NCBI GenBank assembly: GCA_024222455.1
Contig: JAAEPD010000453.1
Location: 1 to 64,000 of the forward strand
Source of the DNA: Aureispira sp.
GTDB lineage: Bacteria > Bacteroidota > Bacteroidia > Chitinophagales > Saprospiraceae
Direction of reading: 5' to 3'
DNA length: 64,000 nucleotides
Shown: positions 54,818 to 63,276 of the stretch, piece after piece
Layout of the letters: each line of letters starts with the position of its first letter
Position numbering within the stretch: position 1 is the first letter of the stretch
Made by a program: the position numbers and the translations under genes
The notes under the pieces: model-generated
What the model saw: the letters and a program-made list of their open reading frames with translations, nothing else
What the model was told of the DNA's origin: nothing
Databases searched by the model: none

Positions 54818-56290
54818 ATGAGAATTATATATATAGTATTAGTAGTTATTTTGAGCTTAGAGAGCTGTGGAAAATTATCAGATTTGAACATTAACCCCAA
54901 CCAACCTAGCGAAGTAAACATGGATAATATTTTGCCTGGCGTATTGAGAGATCTCTCTAATACAATGGTCACCCAATCTTATCTTATTGGTAATAATGCA
55001 GCTCAACTTACCGCTAAAAGCCTTCGGGTAGAAGTAGATATTTATAACTGGGGAAGTTTTGATACATGGACTTCATTGTTTGATATTCTTCGCAATGTCT
55101 ATAACCTAGAAGATATTGCTAAAGAGGATGGAAATCAAAGTTATGAGGCCGTAGCTATTATCTTACGCTCTTATATTTTTTCGGTATTGACTGATGCTTA
55201 CAGCGATATCCCTTATATGGAAGCTGTGACTGGAAATAGATTGGATAATTTCAAACCTATTTATGATAGCCAAGAGTATATATATACAGGTACTGATGGC
55301 TTATTAGCAGCTCTTCAGAGAGCTAATGATTTATTGACCAATACCAATAGTAGCATTAGTGGCGATATCTTGTATAATAACAATCTTGACAAGTGGAAAC
55401 GTTTTGGGAACTCCTTGCGCTTGCGTTTGCTTTTGCATATCAGCAAAAAAATAAACGTATCTACTCAAATGAGCGAAATATTGAGCACCTCAGGTTCTAT
55501 CATGGAATCTAATAGCGATAATGCTGCCCTTAATTATTTAGATGCCTTTCCTAATCAATATCCAATTATTGCACTCAAAACAGGCGATTTTGATGCTGTA
55601 CGTATTGGAGAAAGTCTGGTTAGTAGTCTTAAAAAAACTAAAGACCCTCGTTTAGGACAATATGCTCGTCCTACAGATGCTACTATAAACCAAAAAGACA
55701 GCCTAGAATATTTAGGTTGGACCAATGGTGCTGATGGTTGTGATACGGATGGCTCTCGTTTAGGTTTAGCTTATTATGACTATCCCAATCATCCACTTGC
55801 TACCAATAAGGCTCAAGCAGTATTCATGAGCTATAGCGAAGTACAATTTATTATAGCTGAAGCCATACAACAAGGTTGGGTTAGTGGCGATGCTGCAAGT
55901 TATTATAAAAGAGGAATAGAGAATTCTATAACCTATCATGATGCAGATTTAGAGGATTTTGGGTGGACTGATTTTAACGACTTTTATAACAATTCAGGTG
56001 TTGCCTACAACGGCACACAGACTCAACTTTGGGAACAAAAATGGGTAGCCTTATTCTTTCATGGATTGGAACCTTACTTTGAGGTTAGAAGATGGTTAAA
56101 CATTCAAAATAACAACTGGTCTTCTCTAGGATTTTTGGTAGCCCCTTGCAATAACAACAACAATGACCTGTTACCTAGCCGATTCCTTTATCCTTCTGAA
56201 GAAAAAGAGTTGAATGGTGAAAATTACAATACAGCATCGTCTAATATAGGAGGAGATAACATTAATAGCAAGATGTGGTCCATCCAATAA
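54818..56290 (+). CDS. SusD/RagB-like surface lipoprotein
   Basis: A 490-residue lipoprotein (lipobox LESC, Cys17) that opens LNINPNQPSEV, a start shared by SusD-like family 2 proteins, and has the all-helical TPR-like scaffold typical of SusD. The C-terminal third carries the FHGLEPYFEVRRW and LPSRFLYPSEEK segments common in the family. It would cap the adjacent SusC-like channel on the outer surface and bind the substrate. It begins 11 bases after susC and is in the same operon. Confidence 0.9.
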   Translation: MRIIYIVLVVILSLESCGKLSDLNINPNQPSEVNMDNILPGVLRDLSNTMVTQSYLIGNNAAQLTAKSLRVEVDIYNWGSFDTWTSLFDILRNVYNLEDIAKEDGNQSYEAVAIILRSYIFSVLTDAYSDIPYMEAVTGNRLDNFKPIYDSQEYIYTGTDGLLAALQRANDLLTNTNSSISGDILYNNNLDKWKRFGNSLRLRLLLHISKKINVSTQMSEILSTSGSIMESNSDNAALNYLDAFPNQYPIIALKTGDFDAVRIGESLVSSLKKTKDPRLGQYARPTDATINQKDSLEYLGWTNGADGCDTDGSRLGLAYYDYPNHPLATNKAQAVFMSYSEVQFIIAEAIQQGWVSGDAASYYKRGIENSITYHDADLEDFGWTDFNDFYNNSGVAYNGTQTQLWEQKWVALFFHGLEPYFEVRRWLNIQNNNWSSLGFLVAPCNNNNNDLLPSRFLYPSEEKELNGENYNTASSNIGGDNINSKMWSIQ

Positions 56291-56356
56291 CACTAAATAC
56301 ACACACTATACAATTCCCCCTACTAAAATTATTTTAGTTAGAATTTAAATACACTT

Positions 56357-57295
56357 ATGAAAAAAAAATGGCCCAAGTGGTTTATTGCAACTGGTATAAT
56401 AGCACCCATACTATTTGCATTTCAAAACCAAACACTTACACATGAAGAACAGTTGGGGAAAGAATTATTCTTTGACCCATTACTTTCTCAAGATCAATCT
56501 ATTAGTTGTGCCTCTTGTCATAAACCAGAATTTGCTTTTGCTGATAATGTAGCCTTAAGTGAAGGGCTCTTTGGTCAAGAAACTGCTAGAAACACTCCTA
56601 CAGCCATGAACTTAAGCTCTTTTAGTAATTTTTCTTGGGATGGTAGAGCTAAAACATTAGAGCAACAGTCATTAAATCCTATTCAAGATCATGCAGAAAT
56701 GGGAATGCCTGTACAGGAAGCTATTTCTCGTTTGGTAGAGGACTCACATTACAATACTGAATTTAGAACTATATATGGCACAATTCCTAACAAAGAAGAC
56801 TTAGGAAAAGCATTAGCCGCTTACCAAAGAACCCTAACAACTCTAAGTGCTTATGATCGTTATGTGGCAGGAGACGATGCAGCAATTTCGGATCAAGCTA
56901 AAAGAGGCCTAGAACTTTTTAGTGGCAAGGGAAAATGTGTGAATTGCCACATGGGAAATGATTTCACAAGTGGAGAGTTCGAAAATATTGGTACTTACGA
57001 TGGCCAAACCTACATGGATAAGGGCAGAGCTAACTACACTAAAGATAAATCCGATAATGGGAAATTTAAGGTTCCTACTCTACGCAATGTAGCGATTACG
57101 GCCCCTTATATGCATGATGGTAGCATCAAAACTCTAAAAGAAGTGATAGAATACTATAATAATCCCGAATCGATGCGCCCTTATAGTATAGGAAAAGATG
57201 AACTGCTAGAAACCCCTCTTGGGTTGACAACAGAAGAGATTAGCGATTTAGAGGCATTTATGCATACATTAACAGGAGATGAGTACACAAAGTAA
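56357..57295 (+). CDS. Dihaem cytochrome c peroxidase, copy 1
   Basis: A 312-residue exported dihaem protein of the CCP/MauG family. N-terminal signal or anchor helix; haem-1 motif CASCH (51-55); the conserved FSWDGRAKTLEQQ; haem-2 motif CVNCH (194-198); and the C-terminal ligand region APYMHDGS. It reduces hydrogen peroxide, or oxidises a partner, in the periplasm. It follows SusD by 66 bases on the same strand and is one of a tandem pair. Confidence 0.9.
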   Translation: MKKKWPKWFIATGIIAPILFAFQNQTLTHEEQLGKELFFDPLLSQDQSISCASCHKPEFAFADNVALSEGLFGQETARNTPTAMNLSSFSNFSWDGRAKTLEQQSLNPIQDHAEMGMPVQEAISRLVEDSHYNTEFRTIYGTIPNKEDLGKALAAYQRTLTTLSAYDRYVAGDDAAISDQAKRGLELFSGKGKCVNCHMGNDFTSGEFENIGTYDGQTYMDKGRANYTKDKSDNGKFKVPTLRNVAITAPYMHDGSIKTLKEVIEYYNNPESMRPYSIGKDELLETPLGLTTEEISDLEAFMHTLTGDEYTK

Positions 57296-57517
57296 AATAT
57301 TATTTGCCCAATACTGCTTCAAACAGAAAATGATCATATTTTCACAACTTTATGCATGTCACAAACCCTTAGAAAACATTCCCAAATTGCGCTGAAATCA
57401 ATAAACAAAATTAATACACTTACTGCAAATCAAGCACTTACAAAACGGCATAGTTATTGATCAGCAATATCACAAATCACTGTTTTATTAAAATTTTTAT
57501 TCCTTTTAATTATAATT

Positions 57518-58462
57518 ATGAAAACTTTTTTTTGGACTAAATGGATTGTTGTTATTGGAATACTAGCCCCTATGCTTATCTCTTTCCAGCAGTCTGACCT
57601 CAGTGTGGAAGAACAATTAGGGAAAGAGCTATTTTTTGACCCTTTGTTGTCTCAGGATCAGTCTATTAGTTGTTCATCTTGCCATAAACCAGAATTTGCT
57701 TTTGCTGACAATGTAGCATTAAGCGAAGGACTCTTTGGACAAGAAACTGCTAGAAACACTCCATCTGCTATGAACTTAGGTTCTTATACAAGTTTTTCTT
57801 GGGATGGTAGAGCTAAAACATTAGAGCAACAATCGTTGAATCCTATTCAGGATCATGCAGAAATGGGAATGCCTGTGCAAGAAGCCATTACACGTTTGGT
57901 TCAAAGCGAACATTATAATGCTGAATTTAGAGCAATTTATGGTAATATTCCAACTAAAGAAAATTTGGGTAAGGCCTTAGCAACTTATCAGAGAACCTTG
58001 TCAACAAAAAGTGCTTATGATCGTTATTCGGCTGGAGATGAATCTGCCTTATCTGATCAAGCTAAAAGAGGCTTAGAGCTTTTTGGAGGTAAAGGAAAAT
58101 GCGTGAATTGTCATATGGGAAATGATTTCACAAGTGGTGAGTTCGAAAACATCGGCACTTATGATGGTCAAACTTATAATGATAAAGGCAGAGCTAATTA
58201 TACTAAAGATAGTGGCGACAATGGAAAATTTAAAGTCCCTTCTCTACGTAATGTAGCTGTTACTGCTCCTTACATGCACGATGGAAGTATTAGCAACCTA
58301 AAAGATGTTGTAGAATATTATAACAACTCGGAGGCCATGCGCCCTCATGGTATTGGTAGAGATGAATTATTGCTAGAACCTCTAGGTTTAAGCTCTAGTG
58401 AGGTTGACGATTTAGTTGCTTTCATGGAAGAAGCACTTACAGGAGACGACTATATAAAATAG
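57518..58462 (+). CDS. Dihaem cytochrome c peroxidase, copy 2
   Basis: A 314-residue paralogue of the preceding protein, closely similar along its whole length, with haem motifs CSSCH and CVNCH, FSWDGRAKTLEQQ, and APYMHDGSIS. Differences concentrate in the signal sequence and in scattered surface positions (for example VQSEHYN for VEDSHYN). It lies 222 bases downstream, in a recent-looking tandem duplication. A terminator follows, so the peroxidase genes end the sus transcript. Confidence 0.9.
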   Translation: MKTFFWTKWIVVIGILAPMLISFQQSDLSVEEQLGKELFFDPLLSQDQSISCSSCHKPEFAFADNVALSEGLFGQETARNTPSAMNLGSYTSFSWDGRAKTLEQQSLNPIQDHAEMGMPVQEAITRLVQSEHYNAEFRAIYGNIPTKENLGKALATYQRTLSTKSAYDRYSAGDESALSDQAKRGLELFGGKGKCVNCHMGNDFTSGEFENIGTYDGQTYNDKGRANYTKDSGDNGKFKVPSLRNVAVTAPYMHDGSISNLKDVVEYYNNSEAMRPHGIGRDELLLEPLGLSSSEVDDLVAFMEEALTGDDYIK

Positions 58463-58507
58463 ATATTCAATGCCCATTTTTCATATTCTGAACATTAGTC
58501 CATACAT

Positions 58508-58562
58508 AAAGGTTTTGAATTTTGATGGTTCTCAGGAATTAACAAAGCTCAAAACCTTTTTT
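58508..58562 (+). terminator. Terminator after the second peroxidase gene
   Basis: AAAGGTTTTGA pairs with TCAAAACCTTT (11 bp) with a 30-base loop, then a T run; 45 bases past the stop. Confidence 0.65.
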
Positions 58563-58584
58563 ATTAAGATGTTAAACATATAGA

Positions 58585-60066
58585 ATGAAACGACATATAT
58601 TAACAATACATACAACAACTATTCTTGTAATAGGGTTGCTGCTCAGCTCAGCCAATTTGCTGTTAGCACAAATGGATGAGCCTAATTTTGAGCGTCCAAA
58701 AGAGGAGCTGATTATTTTTATACAGCAAAGCAAGGAAAGTCCATTCACTATTAAAGAAATTCTTCGAGTAGATTCTTTCATCAACTCTATCGGAATCCCT
58801 GCCAAGGTCATTGATATAGAACGACAAGGTGCTCCAAAAGAAGTGTGTTATACACCTTATATTATCTACCAAAACTATCTTGGTAGAAAAGTATACAAAG
58901 GGCGTTATACTACACTCAATCGCCTCAAAAACTTTATTAGTACAGTGCGCTTAATCCCTTCTGATGCGGGGGAATATCCCGTAGCGAATGCATTGGTTTG
59001 GGAAGAAGGCCGTTCTCAATTTTTCGTTCAAACCAAAATAACACCACTAAAGGGTACTTTTCCTGATAACTTCAACCCTATTCTTTTCATGAATGAGGTT
59101 TGGGCTGGTCTCAAAAAAGGAATGGATGGGTTTAACTTTCATACCCGAAAAGACTTTTTGTTATCTAATGAGATTTTTTATCTAAACTACTACCCTTATG
59201 CTACTAACAATGGTAAATTGATGGTTACCTATGAGATGTACTCACATTATGACTGTATTAATCCTATTTATAAGCAATTTGAGCTTCCTAAAGAAGGAAG
59301 CTTTGACAATATTCGGAAAGTTTTTGCTGATGCAGCAAAAGATATGCGCAAAGAACTATTACGTCAGTGGAAAGAATCTGAACTAGGCGATGCCGTATCT
59401 GCTATAAATGAGGAAATAAAAATGGTTAGCTGGGAAGATTTAGGTTTTACAATACCTCCTCCTCCAACTAAGCAAGAACGCAGTAAGATTATCAAGGATC
59501 TAAAACTAGCCTCTAAATGGGTTTATGCTCCTATAGAAGGTAAAGAAATGCCTGATTTACAATTCTATTTTCCACCTCCTTTACATCAATACTCTGGTTC
59601 CGTTGGAGAAATAACTGGAGGATTAGAATTTGCAAACCCAGACAGTCTGCTTATTTCAGGATTGCAAGGTAGTTTTGAGGTTAACACCTCTTCTGTAACA
59701 ATGGGCTTAGAAGATTTGGATATTGAGGTGCATAACAAAATGCTCAAAGTCAAAAATTATCCAACAGCATCCTTACATTTCTTAAAAGTTCGTGCTAAAA
59801 AGGGAGCAACTATTGAACTTGGAAAACCTACTTACACACAAGTAGAAGCAGAGTTCAAACTGATGTTCAAAACCGTAACCATAAAAGCACCTACTCAGCT
59901 AGAACCCTTTGTAGATGACGATGGTCAAATATTTTTGCATGTAAAATCTTCTTTTGACATTAAAGACCTGATGGAAACATACTCTATAGAAGGCCCTCCA
60001 GGCCCTTCTGCAGCAAGTAACAACATGATTGTAAAAATAGACCTTTTCCTAAAACCCGTACTATAG
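58585..60066 (+). CDS. Exported fusion: thioredoxin-like N-domain and C-terminal YceI-like domain
   Basis: A 493-residue protein with a signal peptide (LLSSANLLLAQ). Residues 35-115 have a thioredoxin-like strand-helix order with a cis-Pro-like YTPYIIY segment but no CxxC. Residues 120-330 form an unassigned middle. Residues from about 350 match the YceI lipocalin-type barrel (SGLQGSFEVNTSSVTMGLEDLDIEVHNKMLKVKNYP...), which binds polyprenoid or quinone-like lipids in homologues. It precedes a second YceI-like lipoprotein and follows two cytochrome c peroxidases, suggesting a lipid-soluble redox cofactor or ligand. Confidence 0.7.
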   Translation: MKRHILTIHTTTILVIGLLLSSANLLLAQMDEPNFERPKEELIIFIQQSKESPFTIKEILRVDSFINSIGIPAKVIDIERQGAPKEVCYTPYIIYQNYLGRKVYKGRYTTLNRLKNFISTVRLIPSDAGEYPVANALVWEEGRSQFFVQTKITPLKGTFPDNFNPILFMNEVWAGLKKGMDGFNFHTRKDFLLSNEIFYLNYYPYATNNGKLMVTYEMYSHYDCINPIYKQFELPKEGSFDNIRKVFADAAKDMRKELLRQWKESELGDAVSAINEEIKMVSWEDLGFTIPPPPTKQERSKIIKDLKLASKWVYAPIEGKEMPDLQFYFPPPLHQYSGSVGEITGGLEFANPDSLLISGLQGSFEVNTSSVTMGLEDLDIEVHNKMLKVKNYPTASLHFLKVRAKKGATIELGKPTYTQVEAEFKLMFKTVTIKAPTQLEPFVDDDGQIFLHVKSSFDIKDLMETYSIEGPPGPSAASNNMIVKIDLFLKPVL

Positions 60067-60102
60067 GAATTACCAATATTTATAATTCACAACACTACTC
60101 TA

Positions 60103-60675
60103 ATGAAAAATTTGTTTTATTTAATTATTTGTGCTCCTACATTGACACTATTTTCAGGTTGTTCTAACACTCTTGGGATAGGGTCTACAAACCCAAGCAA
60201 ATGGCCAGAAAAGGCTGTTGGCACACTTGGGTTCAAAGCTGAATCGCCTTTGTATAAAGCTAATGCTGTATTCAGAAAGTGGATTTTTGCTAAACTTAGT
60301 ATCCCTGGTGATGATATAACAAAGCTAACAGCAACTCTTTATATTGACATCAACTCTGTTTATGAGCGAACTATACGCCTCACAAACGATTTGAAAACAG
60401 AAAAATACCTAGATGGGGTTAACTACCCTATTGCTACAGTTGAAATCAGTAATGTTCAAAACATAGACAACGATGATTATATCGCAGATCTAAAAATAAC
60501 CATCAAAGAGTTTACAAAAAAGGCAACTACCAATTTCAAATTGAGCAAAAATGGAGGAACTTATCATGTAAAAGGGCAAGCAGATTTACTACGCAAAGAA
60601 TTTGACGTAGGTAACGACAAAATGAAATCGATCAAAAATGAAGTCGTGGTTTATTATGATACTGATTTAAAATAA
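60103..60675 (+). CDS. YceI-like lipoprotein
   Basis: A 190-residue lipoprotein (LFSGC, Cys20). The mature chain has the YceI pattern: VGTLGFKAESPLYKANAVF, then the DINSVYERTIRLTND segment, and the KEFDVGND tail. YceI proteins are lipocalin-like barrels that bind isoprenoid lipids in the periplasm. It starts 36 bases after the fusion protein on the same strand, so the two YceI-like proteins are made together. Confidence 0.78.
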   Translation: MKNLFYLIICAPTLTLFSGCSNTLGIGSTNPSKWPEKAVGTLGFKAESPLYKANAVFRKWIFAKLSIPGDDITKLTATLYIDINSVYERTIRLTNDLKTEKYLDGVNYPIATVEISNVQNIDNDDYIADLKITIKEFTKKATTNFKLSKNGGTYHVKGQADLLRKEFDVGNDKMKSIKNEVVVYYDTDLK

Positions 60676-60713
60676 TAATTGGTATTATTTTAAGCACAAC
60701 ACACCAAAATAAA

Positions 60714-60745
60714 AATACTACCCATCTATTGTAGTGAGTAGTATT
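60714..60745 (+). terminator. Hairpin after the YceI-like lipoprotein
   Basis: AATACTAC / GTAGTATT, an 8-bp stem with a 16-base loop, 38 bases past the stop. No T run follows; weak. Confidence 0.4.
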
Positions 60746-60790
60746 CATTAGGCCCATTCAGTTGAGTTTATTCATCTGTAGAATGAGAGG

Positions 60791-61171
60791 TTATTTCTTC
60801 CGAGAAATAGCCTCTTTCTTTTTCTTCTGTTTGGGCGAAGGAGTAGTTTCGTTGATGGTAGCAGGAGAGTCAAAATACCAATCTACTAATTGTTCTTGTT
60901 CTTGCTCTAATGCATCATTTTCTTTTTGAGCATCTATATAAACAGCAGCCAAAGCCTCTAGTGCCTTGTCTTCTTCTGTTTTAGGTGTTTCTTTATTAGT
61001 TCTATCAATATTCATATTAGGAGCAAAAATCTTATCAACTTCTGATAAATCTTCGGTTGAGCTTATTGTAATTATTTTCTTTTGCTTCTTGGTACTATGT
61101 TGTGCGGTACTCTGATGACTAATTGTAAGTATTAATAATAGAATACACATACATTTGCTAATAAGAATCAT
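60791..61171 (-). CDS. Small exported coiled-coil hypothetical protein
   Basis: A 126-residue protein with signal peptide (LLLILTISHQSTAQ) and a charged mature part with a helical, probably coiled-coil stretch (EEDKALEALAAVYIDAQKEN, then EQEQEQL) and a strongly basic tail (KQKKKKEAISRKK). No domain is recognised. It is divergent from the sensor kinase and convergent with the YceI gene. Its leader probably contains an inverted repeat at 61191-61218. Confidence 0.65.
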   Translation of the reverse strand: MILISKCMCILLLILTISHQSTAQHSTKKQKKIITISSTEDLSEVDKIFAPNMNIDRTNKETPKTEEDKALEALAAVYIDAQKENDALEQEQEQLVDWYFDSPATINETTPSPKQKKKKEAISRKK

Positions 61172-61190
61172 AATCTATACTATTTTGAGA

Positions 61191-61218
61191 AGTTTGATTA
61201 CTAGAAGTAATCTAAACT
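61191..61218. promoter_or_regulatory. Inverted repeat next to the small exported protein gene
   Basis: AGTTTGATTACT and AGTAATCTAAACT pair over 12 bp with one bulge and a 3-base loop, ending 20 bases upstream of the start codon. It would form a leader hairpin or an operator for that gene. Confidence 0.5.
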
Positions 61219-61262
61219 GCTTTTTTTGAGGTGAATCGACTTTTATAGACTGCTTTTTTAAG

Positions 61263-61270
61263 CAAAAATA
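61263..61270 (-). promoter_or_regulatory. -7 box (TATTTTTG, minus strand) of the small exported protein gene
   Basis: Exact consensus match 92 bases from the ATG at 61171, upstream of the inverted repeat; the -33 box is doubtful. Confidence 0.35.
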
Positions 61271-61453
61271 TATCTACATGTCTATACATCTATGTCAATA
61301 ACCTTCCCTCTGTTCCCTTATATTTGATTTATTTCTAAACCGTTTTTTAAAATTTCTTAGTATTCGGATCAATCAAACCCTTTCCAAAACACAAATAGAG
61401 GGTTAACTAAAAGTTAATAGCTCCCATTTGAGATTTTCCCCTTTTATTATTTT

Positions 61454-61461
61454 TATTTTTG
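61454..61461 (+). promoter_or_regulatory. -7 box (TATTTTTG) of the sensor kinase gene
   Basis: TATTTTTG is an exact TAnnTTTG match; TTTG at 61427-61430 lies 23 bases upstream, slightly long. The ATG at 61525 is 63 bases downstream. Confidence 0.4.
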
Positions 61462-61524
61462 TTAAAATCAAATCTTGATAACCTATATTTTATTTAGAAT
61501 TAAACGAGGCCAATTCACTAGTTT

Positions 61525-63051
61525 ATGAATCCAAAATCAATTTGGAAAATCACCTTAGTTATTAGTTTTGCTATGCTTGGAATACTAGGCATGCAGGTCT
61601 ATTCTATTGGTTCTACTCTACGCCTCAATGCCGAGCTTTTTGATAATAATGTGCATGCAGCTTTAGATCATGTAGTATCTAAACTAGAACAGATTGAGAT
61701 GGACCAAACGGCCAACTTGATGAACATTCCTAAACTGATAGTGCAAACAGATGCAGGAAAAGAGATTGCTACAGCTATAGAAATAGAAGAAATTTCGACT
61801 TTTTTGCAAGCAGATTCTAGTATTGGAGGCTATAGTGCTACACAGGATACGATAGATATTAGTAACATAAAAGAAGCGTTTCAGCTTAATCAAACTAAAC
61901 GAACTTGGACTAAAGGGCAAAAAGACCCCTTGATTGTCAAAAACATACAGCACTATTTTGTACACCATCGTATAGTAGAAGATGTATCTATAGATAAGCG
62001 CCTAAGTATGAACCTCCTTGATAAGCTTCTAGCACAAGAGTTGGCTCAAAAAGGGATTGAAACACCTTATGCTTATGCTGTTTTTTCTAATCGCCGAGAT
62101 ACTTTTGTGATGACTAATCAGCTCTGCAAAAACAATCAGGCTCAATATATCTTACCTCAAAATTTTAGATTCCAAGCTAACTTATACCCTAGTTCTAATC
62201 GACAAGTGGCTCAATTAGTTGTTGATTTTCCTTCTCGTCAAGGGTTTGTATGGCAAAGCATTTGGCTTAACTTGATAGGGACTATTATTTTCACAGGATT
62301 GGTCATTTTCTGTTTTTATTTTACGATTAAGATTATTTTTCAGCAGAAAAAAATATCTGAAATGAAAAATGATTTTTTGAATAACATGACGCACGAATTC
62401 AAGACGCCTATTGCTACTATTTCTATTGCAACAGATACCATTAATCACTGGATCAAAAAAGGTAAACCCGAAAAAGCTGTTCGATTTATCAATATTATAA
62501 AAGAAGAAAATAAACGGATGAATAGTCAAGTGGGCAAGGTGCTCCAAATGGCTAGAATTGATAAACGAGAGTTTAAATTAAATATTAGTGAAATACAGGT
62601 CGGTTCTATTTTGGAAAATGCAGCCGAAAAAATGGCTCTACAAGTTGAGCAAAAAGGAGGAACAGTATCTACCGATATTCAATTAAGCAATCCTACTATA
62701 GAGGTAGATGAAACACATTTCACAAATGTAATTCATAATCTACTTGATAATGCTAATAAGTATTCTCCCCAAAAACCAACTATTGTTATTCGTGCTCGAA
62801 ATATAGCAACTGGAGTGCAAATAATGATTGAAGATAATGGTTTGGGTATTAGCAAGGAGGCTCGAAAACATATCTTTGATAAGTTTTATAGAGTCCCTAC
62901 AGGTAATATACACGATATAAAAGGCTTTGGTTTAGGCTTAAGTTATGTCAAAGAAATTGTGACGGCTCATGCTGGAGATATTGATGTAAAAAGCGAGGTA
63001 GGAAAAGGAAGTACCTTTATTTTATCTTTTCCACACAAACATATTGATTAA
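61525..63051 (+). CDS. Sensor histidine kinase
   Basis: A 508-residue membrane kinase. One helix near the N-terminus (VISFAMLGILGMQVYSIG), a periplasmic sensor domain (about 30-240), a second helix (TIIFTGLVIFCFYFTIKIIF), then directly the kinase core without a HAMP domain: H box MTHEFKTP (phospho-acceptor His290), N box NLLDNANKYS, G1 DNGLGIS, and G2 GFGLGLSYVK. It phosphorylates the OmpR-type regulator encoded 225 bases downstream. The signal is unknown. Confidence 0.93.
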   Translation: MNPKSIWKITLVISFAMLGILGMQVYSIGSTLRLNAELFDNNVHAALDHVVSKLEQIEMDQTANLMNIPKLIVQTDAGKEIATAIEIEEISTFLQADSSIGGYSATQDTIDISNIKEAFQLNQTKRTWTKGQKDPLIVKNIQHYFVHHRIVEDVSIDKRLSMNLLDKLLAQELAQKGIETPYAYAVFSNRRDTFVMTNQLCKNNQAQYILPQNFRFQANLYPSSNRQVAQLVVDFPSRQGFVWQSIWLNLIGTIIFTGLVIFCFYFTIKIIFQQKKISEMKNDFLNNMTHEFKTPIATISIATDTINHWIKKGKPEKAVRFINIIKEENKRMNSQVGKVLQMARIDKREFKLNISEIQVGSILENAAEKMALQVEQKGGTVSTDIQLSNPTIEVDETHFTNVIHNLLDNANKYSPQKPTIVIRARNIATGVQIMIEDNGLGISKEARKHIFDKFYRVPTGNIHDIKGFGLGLSYVKEIVTAHAGDIDVKSEVGKGSTFILSFPHKHID

Positions 63052-63127
63052 CTAAATACGACTCTTTTTGTACAAAACACATGGTTTTGTGCTAAAATAT
63101 GGCAGGCTTACCCAACCATTTGTCGTG

Positions 63128-63174
63128 TTTTTTAGATTTTATATCTAAAAAACGATAGTTAATCGTCGTTTTTT
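63128..63174 (+). promoter_or_regulatory. Overlapping hairpins between the kinase and regulator genes
   Basis: TTTTTTAGAT (63128-63137) pairs with ATCTAAAAAA (63143-63152), while the overlapping AAAAAACGAT (63147-63156) can instead pair with ATCG..TTTTTT (63162-63174, 3-base bulge). The second hairpin has a T run and looks terminator-like; the first would block it. This is the layout of an attenuator. Confidence 0.45.
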
Positions 63175-63229
63175 AAAACTAGGTATAGTTTTTCGTGTAT
63201 ACTTTTATACTATTACAATTTTAACAATA

Positions 63230-63246
63230 TATCACCCAACGTGATA
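63230..63246. promoter_or_regulatory. Inverted repeat TATCAC-ccaac-GTGATA before the regulator gene
   Basis: A perfect 6-bp inverted repeat with a 5-base spacer, 30 bases before the ATG at 63277. It may be an autoregulatory binding site of the response regulator. Confidence 0.4.
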
Positions 63247-63276
63247 ATACTACTTAATTAACAATCCTATTGAGTT

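Larger units (their letters stand above)
61172..61524. other. Divergent regulatory region (353 bases)
   Basis: Separates the small exported protein (minus) from the sensor kinase (plus). It holds the inverted repeat at 61191-61218, two ACTGCTTTTTT copies 33 bases apart (61216 and 61249), a minus-strand TATTTTTG box at 61263-61270, and a plus-strand TATTTTTG at 61454-61461. No gene is seen. Confidence 0.6.
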
